NCBI RefSeq assembly: GCF_020906515.1
Contig: NC_085854.1
Location: forward strand, 186,001-250,000
Direction of reading: 5' to 3'
Length of the DNA: 64,000 bases
Origin: Vanrija pseudolonga
Taxonomy: Eukaryota > Basidiomycota > Tremellomycetes > Trichosporonales > Trichosporonaceae
Shown in pieces: positions 1 through 8,910 of this stretch. The notes beneath the pieces were generated by a model. The model saw only the letters and a program-made list of their open reading frames with translations, had not been told where the DNA came from and made no database searches. The translations under genes were made by a program, and so were the position numbers. The stretch's first letter is position 1, and the number at the start of each line of letters is the position of its first letter.

Positions 1-49
1 AAAGTGAGGGATTCGGAGGATCAATGGTCACATTCGGACCGCCGAAACC

Positions 50-215
50 CCCTCGCAGTGCACTGTACCGCGAACAACAGAAATGCAGATGTGTGCTTGG
101 CATGCAACGGGTAGCGCTTGGTCACGGGGGGCTGACGGCTCGCCCCCCACGTCTACACATATAGGGGTACAAATGACCCACCCCCTCCCCCCTTCTGCTG
201 TGTCCAACAGTGACT
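50..215 (+). repeat. Duplicated promoter-side block, copy 1
   Basis: Diverged copy of the sequence at 1442-1615. Shared landmarks in the same order are TGTGTGCTT, AGCGCTT, ACGGCTCG, CACGTCTAC and CTTCTGCT. The copy lies far upstream of gene 1, whereas the second copy ends about 30 bp before gene 2, so gene 1 may have a longer leader or a lost first exon. The alignment was judged by eye. Confidence 0.5.
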
Positions 216-501
216 CAGTCAACCACCCCTCCAGTTCAAACCCCCAACAGGTCGCTCTCAAATGTATGCAGGTCTGTTGATGTACCCACCGAACGACACC
301 CCTCGGTGTTGACCGCAACACTGCTTTGTGTTGATGTGCCAAACATCTGACTCGGGCCTCCTCCCAGGCCCTGTGAGCCCCTGGATCCTCAATGCCATCA
401 CTCATGGGGACATTCAGTGCCGGTGTAAACATCGTGGCACTTGGACTGCTGGTCCGGCCTGCGATCCATCAGCTGGCAGCCAAACACGACATCCTGCAAT
501 C

Positions 502-507
502 TATAAA
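502..507 (+). promoter_or_regulatory. TATA-like element for array-1 gene 1
   Basis: TATAAA about 106 bp upstream of the ATG at 613. Position and sequence only. Confidence 0.35.
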
Positions 508-612
508 GCTTGTGGTGCTGGACATCACATCTCTCCAATCAACTTATCTCCCTCATCCAACTTCTACTTTACCAACCCCTCATCCAGCTTCGACTTTATC
601 AACAAGACTGCA

Positions 613-1214
613 ATGGACAACCCCCACGGCACACTTCCTGCTCCTGTTTCCATTGTGAAGCGCCGCGGTTCGGTATGTCCCAAGGCTCTGGCCACCAGCT
701 AACGACCGCGTCTTTGCAGCTCACGTACCGCGTTGAGACCATGTTCTACACCAACCGTCAGTTCAGGGACGTCGAGGCCTGCGTCAATGACTTCTTCATT
801 CAGCAAGGGGGTGAGTGATATTCAACAGCCTCATTTGCTTACTTTATCGCAGTGTACAATAAGATCAAGTGTGTCCCGCTTGAAAACAAGAACGGTGGCC
901 CCATGGGATTCCAAATCGATGTCGCCATAGACGAAGAGGAGGTTACCCAGAAGGTTGAGCAACGTCTCCAGAATATGGGCGAGGACCTGAAGAAGGCTAT
1001 CGATACCAAGTATGTAGGTAAACCAGGAAGACGCTAACGATCCCGAAGGCTCGCGGAGCAATACACCCCCACGAAGAAGGTTCAGAAGAGGGACAAGCCC
1101 AGCCCAAACAAGAACCGCGTCCCTCCGCTCAGCTTCCTTGGTGCCACCATCGGGAAGAACCTGAGATGCCGAAGGTCAAGAAGGCCAAGAAGACGAAGGC
1201 CAAGCTCTAGCTGA
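613..1214 (+). CDS. Array-1 paralog 1, hypothetical protein
   Basis: Unrecognised protein of about 157 residues from four exons: 613-672, 720-810, 853-1009 and 1049-1214. Intron phases are 0, 1, 2, the signature of all members of this array. Exon 2 encodes a module starting LTYRVETMFYTN and exon 3 carries the family P-x-G-[FKR] core (GGPMGFQIDV). The start is the first ATG of the frame that splices cleanly. The last acceptor is AAG rather than CAG. The tail is odd: the spliced frame ends in an Arg/Ser-rich stretch, while a shifted frame reads a Lys-rich tail (PKVKKAKKTKAKL) to a TAG at 1208-1210. A recent frameshift, or a sequence error, near the 3' end is therefore possible. No signal peptide or membrane segment is visible. 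Function unknown. Confidence 0.5.
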
Positions 1215-1646
1215 GCCTGAGCCGGGTCCTGGTTCTGGGGGTTGCCCCATTTCCCATCAATGTATGTAGATGCCCTCGTGCGTCGCCCGTTTCCTTTTGT
1301 AGATAGGCTTATGCATATCTTTCTAATTATTGGTTGTCGAGCTATACCCTTGAGTGGTGGGGTGGGGTAAGTTAAACGCGGCTAGGTGATGATGTATGAA
1401 CAGAAGATCGGCAGTCACGTTGGGAAAACAAACCAAAGTGCCCTCGCATCTCACAGTAACACAACACACACAATAGCAATGCAGCTGTGTGCTTCGAATC
1501 CCACGGGCAGCGCTTTGCACATAGGGACACGGCTCGTTCGCACGTCTACCCGGCGGGGGGCATAGAGAGCGGACTCGCTCACCCACTTCTGCTCCGTCCC
1601 ACCACTTTCTCACTCAGCACCCTGAACACCACAGCCAGTCGTCCTC
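1215..1646. other. Spacer between array-1 paralogs 1 and 2
   Basis: Holds the 3' flank of paralog 1 and the promoter of paralog 2, including the duplicated block at 1442-1615. Nothing else supported. Confidence 0.5.
1442..1615 (+). repeat. Duplicated promoter-side block, copy 2
   Basis: Counterpart of 50-215, ending about 30 bp before the ATG of paralog 2. It supports a tandem-duplication origin that included promoter sequence. The region upstream of paralog 3 (about 2860-2960) shares shorter pieces such as GACTCGCTC.CCCAC. Confidence 0.5.
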
Positions 1647-2523
1647 ATGTCCTCCATCTCCAGCCAAGCTGAGGACGGCTCTTCGCCTTCCACGATGAGT
1701 GAAGTTGAGGCGCCTTCCACGATGGGTGAAGTCGAGGACCAATACATACCTTTCAACTTCATTCCACCCGAAGCCGGCTACACCGCTTCCATCATGAGTC
1801 AATCTGACGACGGCTACCCGCCGTCGACGATGAGTCTGGAAGGTCGCTCCACGCCATCCATGACGAACCGATACCAGGACAGCTTCGGACCGTCCTCGAG
1901 TAGTCAAGATGGAGACCGCTCCGCGACGCCCTCAACAACGAGTAATGCCGAAGACCCCTTCGCGCCTGCCGCGACGCCTCAATGGGAAAACCAGTTCATG
2001 CCTCGAGACTACCACCTGCCGCTCTTGACCGACAACCACGTTCTCGTACGTCCACCGTCACCTGAGGACCCCACCTAACGTCGCCGCAGTACCTCTTCAC
2101 CACACGGACCAACTACCAGCTCACCCGCCCCGAGACGCACGCGGTCAAGAACCAGGTGGAGGAGGAGCTACATACGGCTGATCGTAAGTGTGGAACCGAC
2201 ACAAAGCTAACCGCGTCCTCGCAGTTCACAAGTTTTCATTCATTTGGCTCTCAAAGTCGTTTGACGCCGGTCCGCACGGCTTCCTCCTCCAGTTCTCCAT
2301 CATGGACATGCTGGAGCTCCCCCAGGAGGTGATTGTCAACATTGGCTGCTGCCTTGTGGTGAATGCGCATACGGAGTGAGTTGAGCCCCCTACCGCACCA
2401 CCACGCTAACCACAACCCAGCGTCGACGCGATCCGTTACTATCCCCGTGCGGTCAACGACCCGAAGGAGGTCGAGGTCGCGCCGCCTGGATACCGCAAAT
2501 ACACCTTTCGCCACATCCCATAG
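1647..2523 (+). CDS. Array-1 paralog 2, Ser/Thr-rich N-terminal extension
   Basis: Predicted 248-residue protein from exons 1647-2045, 2090-2183, 2225-2375 and 2421-2523, with the array's 0-1-2 intron phases and a 94-nt exon 2. Exon 1 is far longer than in its neighbours. It encodes about 133 low-complexity residues with a degenerate PSTMS repeat (SPSTMSEVEA, APSTMGEVED, PPSTMSLEG), probably disordered. The family core follows: YLFTTRTNYQLTR in exon 2, AGPHGFLLQF in exon 3, then DVDAIRYYP in exon 4. No targeting signal is evident. Function unknown. The array assignment is well supported by splice phases and the P-x-G-F motif. Confidence 0.65.
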
Positions 2524-3084
2524 AACCACATGAAGTTTATCCCAGCCCATGAAGCGTGTTAGTGCGCATGAAAGACGATGTCAGTGGCGGGTGGGGCGAC
2601 GGTCACACGGCATGACCAGAGTGTGTCAACCTAAGAAGCACTTGGGGGAGTCGAGCCTGTCACTGATCTGCTGGGGCCTTGGGCACATTCTTCAAACTCA
2701 ATATTGTCTTGATGCGAGACAAAAGCGCGGTGGAACAAATCACACCCAGGTCCTGATCGCCATCGAGGTGATAAAAGCCACTCGCACCCGGGACCGTCGC
2801 CCTCGGCACGTGGCATTGTCCACCAGGCGTGGCGGGCTCGGGGGTCGGGTTTGCCGCACACCGTGCTCCGTGTGTGCGTGGGGGTGTGGTGTGTGCTGGG
2901 TTCTGGTGCGACATGCATGGGGCCTGACTCGCTCGCCCACGCGCAAGCACACTCAACCCCTCTCGCGTCCGCGCACCGCCGACACACCCATCCTTTCCAC
3001 ACCGTCGTCACACACCAACACTTAACATTGTCATTGTCACTCTCACTCTTCTTACACCACACATCCTCTTGGTCCACGTCCAAC
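2524..3084. other. Spacer between array-1 paralogs 2 and 3
   Basis: Promoter region of paralog 3, ending in a CT-rich tract (about 3027-3060) typical of fungal leaders. Open frames here lack splice or codon support. Confidence 0.5.
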
Positions 3085-3671
3085 ATGGCTATCATCACCG
3101 GTCCCAACCACCCTGTTAACTGCTCCGCCCCGGTGGAGTCTGGCTCGGCCAGCACGCACTTCGTACGTTCACTCCTCGCGTTGTCTCTGAACGCACAATG
3201 CTGACGAGCAGGTTACCGTCATGTCTGACTGCGAGTCGCCGTGGATGGAGGGGTTCACCGACCACCTCGAGGATTTCATCCACAGGACTCTCGACGACGA
3301 TAACAGTAGGTTACTGGGCGAGGCTTTGTACACAACGCTAACACTGCCAAGTCACCAAGGACGAGTTCAAGCTCGAGTGGGAGACCACTGGCGACCACCC
3401 CAAGGGCTTCACTCTTCGCTTCGACCAGTACATCATTAGCGCCGAGGCCTTCTGCAGGATCAGCAACTTCATGATCATCTATCTTGAGGCCCCGTGAGTG
3501 GGCGAGGAGCGCCGCGCGCGTAGCACGTTGCTAATACCACACAGGGTCGTGGTCACCATGTCGCCGGGCCTCCCCCTCCGTCGCACTATGCGCTTCCACA
3601 TGGACTGCGCTACCGACACCAACCGCCTTGTCATTTGGCAGACCTGCGCCCGTTTTCCCTGCATGCTCTAA
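3085..3671 (+). CDS. Array-1 paralog 3, hypothetical protein
   Basis: Predicted 146-residue protein from exons 3085-3162, 3212-3305, 3352-3493 and 3545-3671, phases 0-1-2, exon 2 of 94 nt. Exon 2 encodes VTVMSDCESPWMEGF and a helical-looking segment. Exon 3 has the family core DHPKGFTLRF, and exon 4 opens with PVVVTMSP, matching the beta-strand-like start of exon 4 in paralogs 4 and 5. The ATG has a good context (CCAACATGG) and begins the only frame that splices through all four exons. No signal peptide. I do not recognise the family. Confidence 0.7.
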
Positions 3672-3973
3672 GAGAACAGCTGGAAGAGCGGACTTCTTGT
3701 AGCTGTGCTCTTGAAAGCTTGCTGTCGTAGACACGTAGACAATCTGTATGCCCCGCTCCATGCAGCTTGTCGCCAGTGTGGACCCGAGCAAAATTGCACT
3801 TGACGCCAAAGGATGTGTTGTCGAGGTTCAGACTCGCCATCGTCGACTCGCGGATGACCATCAATCTGGCGTCGTCCCACTGCGCCGCCTCATAAGAACC
3901 TGCTTCGCGCATCCTATAACACCCAGCCTGTTTCACGCTCCTTCTCCTCTCAACCCCACTTGCGCCAGCCAAC
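3672..3973. other. Spacer between array-1 paralogs 3 and 4
   Basis: Contains a TATAAC element at about 3915, some 58 bp before the next ATG. Nothing else supported. Confidence 0.5.
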
Positions 3974-4414
3974 ATGTGCCCCACCAACGGCAAGCCCGAG
4001 GTACGTCGCCACCCCACTGTCAGCAGTAACAGCACTCACCGCGGCAGATCATCGTTGAGAGCAACGTCCGCGACTGCGACAAGCTCGGCGTCATCGCCAT
4101 CTGTCGCTTCACCTACCGCATCCTGTCGACCAAGATGGAGCGTCACCTCGACGGCGCGTGCCAGAACGGCTCCTCGTCGTCGGGCAAGTGTGCCCAGTTC
4201 TACTTCAAGGCCAACCCCACCTACCACGAGACGCTCGGCACCCTCCACATCAACATCGTGTGCAGCCAGCCTCTCACCGCGTCCGAGGTCCACTGGATCC
4301 GCTGGACGGCCGACAAGTGGTGCAACACGCCGTGGGTACTCGGTCGCAGGCGCGCTGACCAGCAGCGTCAAGATTTACACGTACCCCGAGATCCCCAAGG
4401 AGCAGTACACCTAG
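3974..4414 (+). CDS. Array-1 paralog 4, lacks the second family intron
   Basis: Predicted protein of about 120 residues from exons 3974-4000, 4048-4331 and 4363-4414. The first intron is phase 0 and the last phase 2, as in the rest of the array, but the phase-1 intron is absent, so exons 2 and 3 are fused. The last intron is only 31 or 34 nt because the acceptor is a tandem CAGCAG; either choice keeps frame and changes one residue. The core is recognisable as TLGTLHINIV, followed by VKIYTYPEIPK, which matches VKVKTWP in paralog 5. Four cysteines are present, none in a known pattern. Function unknown. Confidence 0.6.
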   Translation: MCPTNGKPEVRRHPTVSSNSTHRGRSSLRATSATATSSASSPSVASPTASCRPRWSVTSTARARTAPRRRASVPSSTSRPTPPTTRRSAPSTSTSCAASLSPRPRSTGSAGRPTSGATRRGYSVAGALTSSVKIYTYPEIPKEQYT

Positions 4415-4814
4415 GCGCGCGTCGAGTGCACAAAACAAAGAAAAGGTCGCTGAAGAGAGGGGGTGCATTTTGTGTAGGAACCATGCATGGGTTGTAAGGC
4501 GACGACGTTGGAGGCGACTGGCTCGGTGCAGCTGGTGGTGGCGGGGATTGACCCACCCCCCACGCTCATGACCGTACGGTGGTGTGTGCTCATGGTGGGG
4601 GATAGCTCTTGGGCAGTTTTACTCGGCGGCGGCGGCAAAACTGATCTGGCATAGGTGGTACGGTGGCAAGCGTTGAGTGACGAGCGCACCAGCCGTGTTG
4701 TTGTGTGGCCGCCGTCGCGCCAGATGATGACGCCGCCACGCGCCGGCGCGAGAGAGCCAGTGTGCGCACCTCGAGTCACCCATCATTGTTCACTCGTCAC
4801 CCAACACCCTCACA
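4415..4814. other. Spacer between array-1 paralogs 4 and 5
   Basis: No gene seen. It contains the 3' flank of paralog 4 and the promoter of paralog 5. Confidence 0.5.
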
Positions 4815-6067
4815 ATGGCCCAAAAGGTGGAATTCGGCGGCAAGGTGAGTTCTATCTGTACAAGAACGACAGCTGACCCCAGGCCGAGTTCTGGATCGAC
4901 CGTGACTTGAGCACGTTTGAGCAGTCGTTCTTCCGCACTTTCCTCATCAACTTCTTCATTTCGCGCAAGAGTGAGCTTGGTGCGTAATTGCTGCTGACGG
5001 CAGTCACGTATGAGGCCCGCTACTTGTTTGAGCCTTCGGCGGAGGAGAGTGAGAAGGGTGAGGAGAGCGGCACGAGCGACAGCGACCACAGCAGTGCGGC
5101 GAGTGAGGAGAATGAAGGCACCAACGGCAGCCAGGCCACCGAGCGCAATGCCGCATCCAGTGCGGGGACCGAAGGCAGCGAGGCGACCGAGGACGTCGAG
5201 GCGATCGCAAGAAGCGAGGTCACCGAGGCCAGCGACGAGAGCGCAAGTAGCGAGGAGACCGGCCCGCCCAAGCAGCCATGCGGCTTCGGCATCTCCACCC
5301 TCCATCTCCTCACCCCACCGCACATCCAGCTCATCGCCAGCAAGCTCTCCCTCCTGGCGAAGTGCAGGTACGTTGTTTGTCAAGACAGCGCTGACACCCC
5401 CAGCGTCAAGGTCAAGACGTGGCCACGGCACCCGCCCCCGCCGGTGGGGTGGGACCGGCTGTCGGACGGCGAGGTCGACGAGGACGACCTGTCGGCCAAG
5501 CATCGTTGGTGGGTCGACTCCGACAGCGACTCCGACAGCTACGCTTCCGACCAGCAGCCAGACAGCACAACCGACACCCCCGAGACAACGCCGCTCACCA
5601 CCCCCGCCGACGAGGAGCCACGCTCCGACTGGCAGGGCTGTGATACTGACCCGCGCGACAGGCAAAACTGGCAGTCGCGCTGGGTGGAGGACACGCCGTG
5701 CGAGACGGACATTGACCGCCCGCAGCCCTTGGGGCCGGTCTACCTCGCGACGATTCCGGGGGCCGCCGAGGCGTGGCAGGACGACATGGTCGCCGACTGG
5801 GTGGCCCGCGGTGCAGAGGACAGGAAGAACGCGCGCTGGAGGAGCGTGTACAAGCTTGCTGCTACACACGCCGCTACCTACGTCTTGGGAGCGCAAGCAG
5901 TCCGCGAACACACAGTCCGTCAACGACGCATGAGTTGGTGGGATGGATACGTCTCGCCGCTCCTGTACAATACCACGGCTATCGTCGTTGTGCGCTACCG
6001 CGCGCCGTCGCCCGTTGGGTGGGTCAACGTGATGGACCATCGCCTGCGGCGTGCTTTCAACTTTTAG
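4815..6067 (+). CDS. Array-1 paralog 5, with acidic insertion and long C-terminus
   Basis: Largest array member, 381 residues, from exons 4815-4844, 4883-4970, 5004-5367 and 5404-6067. Phases are 0-1-2. The family core is split by an insertion of about 80 residues rich in Glu, Ser, Thr and Ala (for example SEATEDVEAIARSEV), after which it resumes with QPCGFGISTLHLL. Exon 4 starts SVKVKTWPRH as in paralog 4 but continues for about 220 residues with Asp/Ser repeats (DSDSDSDSYASD) and a basic C-terminus. The start ATG follows CCCTCACA and gives the first coding exon MAQKVEFGGK. No membrane or secretion signal is evident. Function unknown. Confidence 0.65.
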
Positions 6068-6505
6068 CCGCGGTGTGTGGACCTGGAGTGCGTGGAGTGC
6101 GTGGGGCAAGACGACGGCGGCGAGCGCACCCGCCACGATCGCCGCACCGCACCCCCCGCACCACCAACAATTAACAAAAATGCGCCATAGCGCACAGTGC
6201 ATGCATGTATGCCCTATCGTTCAGTATGTGCGTTAGAATGGCCTATGAAAATGCATGCATAGTGGTAGAACGGATGGATGACTGCCTCAGCGTGCTCGCC
6301 CACACACACCATGGCTCGAGCGTGTGTGCCGGTTGGCACCGTCTTCTCGTCTGCCCTGCGCAGCGCCGGTGTCAGAATACCACGGCGGGCTGGCCAGTCA
6401 AAGAGGGGATCCGGGTGGCCATAAAGCCTGCACGTCTTCCCCAAACACTCGACATTCAATCCCTCTCTTCTCCTCCAACCCACCACCCACCACACACCAA
6501 GCACA
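6068..6505. other. Spacer between array-1 paralogs 5 and 6
   Basis: Contains a CATAAAG element at about 6420, roughly 85 bp before the next ATG, and a run of ATGCATG-type repeats near 6200-6260. No gene seen. Confidence 0.5.
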
Positions 6506-7022
6506 ATGGCGTCCGGCTTCCCACCGCGCGAGCCGACCCTCCCCAGCCCCAACCTCTCGAGCAGCGTCATGCTCCCGCACCTCTCCAACGTCGACATCGT
6601 GGTATGCTCACCCTCTGTGTCCAAGCTCACGCCAGTACGAGTTCTCGCAGAAGGCGAGCATGCCGTACGACGCGCCGCACTACACGCGCCTCCACATCCG
6701 CCTCCACGACCTGTGCTGTCGTTGGCCCGGTGGGTTCTTCTTGCCTACGCACAATACGCACCGCTGACGCACCCTCAGAGGTCGAAAGCTGCTCCGTCGA
6801 CCGCGCCCCCGCCCCCGGCAAGATCAAGATCACCATGAAGCCCGGCTTCGCGCTGGAGACGGTCTGGCTGCGCTACATCGCCGACTACGTGCGCTACGTC
6901 ACGTGGCACTTGTGGGTGCGTAAGTGGGAGCATGGCTGACGTTTAGGCCCGAGGCCTTCATCTACGCCGATGGGGAGGTCGTCACCAACTATGCTAAGAT
7001 GATTGGCGATGAGTGGGAGTAG
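6506..7022 (+). CDS. Array-1 paralog 6, hypothetical protein
   Basis: Predicted 132-residue protein from exons 6506-6601, 6636-6729, 6779-6911 and 6947-7022. Exon 2 is 94 nt and exon 3 is 133 nt, exactly as in paralogs 7 and 8, with phases 0-1-2. The module reads YEFSQKASMPYD (exon 2), RAPAPGKIKITM (exon 3) and AFIYADGEVV (exon 4), which lines up with paralog 8 (RPPAPGRVLFVM, VRVVEDGVVINGR). Paralogs 6-8 are clearly the closest subgroup of the array. No signal peptide; function unknown. Confidence 0.7.
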
Positions 7023-7245
7023 GTGGGGAGTATGTAGGGGTGCTGCTGCAGGCGGGAAGTAGTAAAACGAGCCATGCATAGTCATACCTCTCATACTGTG
7101 GAGCACCCGATCGAGTGGTGTGTCGCCTACAGTGGGTGAGCGGTCAAACAGCGGTGTACATCAGTCTGTGCGACCAAACGAGCACCAAACACCAGTGTTC
7201 ACACTTGACTCAACTGCACCACCACCACCCACCCACCCCAACACA

Positions 7246-7861
7246 ATGCAAGCCGACCAGACGAGCTACCCAGCCCCGCCCCGCCCCCCACCGCTGTACG
7301 CCATATCCGGCCGCAGCGTCGCGACCTCGCGCATTGTGAGTCACCACCCCGCCGACGCCGCTGACAACAGCACGAGTTCGTCATGGCGCGCGACGAGGCG
7401 TTTAGTCTGGGCGAGTACCTCGTCATCAAGCAAGAGCTGGGCGACGCGCTCTCGCGCGTGGGGGGTGGGTTTGGCTCGTTACCCATCTCTGAGCCTGCTG
7501 ACGCACGCAGGCATCGCCTCCTTCACCGTCGCCCGTCCGCCAGCCGTCGGACGCGTCCTCGTCACCATGGTCCCAGGCAACTCCCTCCGCACGCGCGGCA
7601 AGACGTTCGTCGCGCAAACAATCCAGTGGGCGACCGAGCTCCCGTAGGTGTCCCCGCGCGACGCGAGCTGACGCCCCCAGCGTGCGGGTCAAGCGCCACG
7701 ACAACCGGTTCATCGTCGACGGCGTGGTCGTCACCGCTGAGGGATGGCGCGTTAATGGGGCTGAGGAGAAGCCGCGGACTAGTGGGGCGAACTGGGGTGT
7801 CGTGGCCGGGGCGGGTCGCTCGGCTCAGGCGGCACAAAGTGGTAGCGGTGGTGCTCGTTAG
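7246..7861 (+). CDS. Array-1 paralog 7, hypothetical protein
   Basis: Predicted 165-residue protein from exons 7246-7335, 7371-7464, 7511-7643 and 7681-7861. Exon lengths of 94 and 133 nt and phases 0-1-2 match paralogs 6 and 8. Motifs: HEFVMARDEAFSLGEY (exon 2), RPPAVGRVLVTM (exon 3), RFIVDGVVV (exon 4), then a Gly/Ala/Ser-rich tail. The N-terminal exon is Pro-rich. The ATG lies in ACACAATGCAA and opens the only spliceable frame. Unknown function; probably intracellular since no signal peptide is visible. Confidence 0.7.
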
Positions 7862-8157
7862 TGTCTGGTTAGGTTTACACGATGCCACACTCGTCGTCGT
7901 GCATCAGCAAGTGGCCTCGTATCCCTTCACGTCGACCAAGAGACTGACTGGCTTGTAGCCTGGCACATGAGCAAGCTGTCACTTGTGTTTGCGCCGTGAC
8001 TCGACTCACCCACCAGCGCGGGACGAAGCGGTGATGGTGTGTGTGGGTGGGTGGGTGGGTGCGAGCGAGCGACCCAGCCAGCCAGCCACGTCGTCGCACA
8101 ACACCCCATCCCCCTTCCACTTTCTCTTCTCCTCCCACGACGACCAACCCACCAACA

Positions 8158-8676
8158 ATGCCGCTCATAGTAAGCACCCCCACCCCACCCCACCAACACC
8201 CGGCCACTAACACACGTAGTACGAGCTCTTTCACCCCAACAGGCAGGCGTACACCGTCGAGCAGTGGCACGACCTGCGCGTGCGCCTCTTCCACCTGCTC
8301 GGGGAGGACACGAGTGCGTCGTCCGTTTCCGCCAGTGTCACACTGACCCCAGCAGCTGTGCGCGAGTACGTCCTCTCGCGCCCTCCCGCGCCGGGCCGCG
8401 TCCTCTTCGTCATGGAGGACCGCTTCACGCTGAGTCGTGAACAGCTCGGCCGTCTCCGCGGCTGCCTCTTCTGGGTCGTCGCTGTGCCGTAGGTCAAAGG
8501 TGGATGAGTGACTGTGCTGACGCCCCAGCCACCACGTCCGCGTCGTGGAGGACGGCGTCGTTATCAATGGCCGCGCGGTGCCGCGCGAGCTTGTTGGCGA
8601 GGAGGGGAGCGACGACGGGAGCTCCTGGGCCCACATGCCTGAGGAGTACGAGGAGGAGGGCGTGCTCCCTACTTAG
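8158..8676 (+). CDS. Array-1 paralog 8, minimal hypothetical protein
   Basis: Predicted 128-residue protein from exons 8158-8169, 8220-8313, 8356-8488 and 8529-8676. The first coding exon is only four codons (MPLI). Exon 2 is 94 nt and exon 3 is 133 nt, as in paralogs 6 and 7. Motifs: YELFHPNRQAYTVEQW, RPPAPGRVLFVM, and VRVVEDGVVINGRAV. The acceptor of exon 3 is a CAGCAG pair, giving one optional residue. The protein is close to the minimal core, so it is the best member for structure prediction. Function unknown. It is the last array gene; a transporter on the opposite strand follows. Confidence 0.7.
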
Positions 8677-8910
8677 TAGGACGCTGGGGTGCTTGGGCGA
8701 GTACGTAGATTGCCCATGCAGAACGTGGGGGTAGCCAGTCGTCGAGGCGAGACGCGTACGGCGAGCTGACGTTAGCTGTTAGTGACTCTACCCTCGCAGC
8801 GTCAACACATGAGTCCCACCCACGCAGCAGTGCACAGTCCATCTCAAATGCTAGTCGATCTATTCAGTCAGATATTAAGTACTTGCCCAATGCAGAATCT
8901 AATGATGTCC

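Larger units (their letters stand above)
1..612. other. Upstream region of array-1 gene 1, no gene called
   Basis: Mostly non-coding. Bases 50-215 resemble the block just upstream of the second array gene (see repeat entries). A TATA-like element lies near 502. An open frame continues upstream of the ATG at 613, but I found no convincing upstream ATG or codon bias and did not call it coding. Confidence 0.5.

Noticed and set aside
4790-6202. 470-codon minus-strand open frame opposite array-1 paralog 5
   Set aside because: Antisense shadow of a spliced gene; starts and composition (Arg/Val/Leu-rich) are typical of the reverse strand of high-GC coding DNA.
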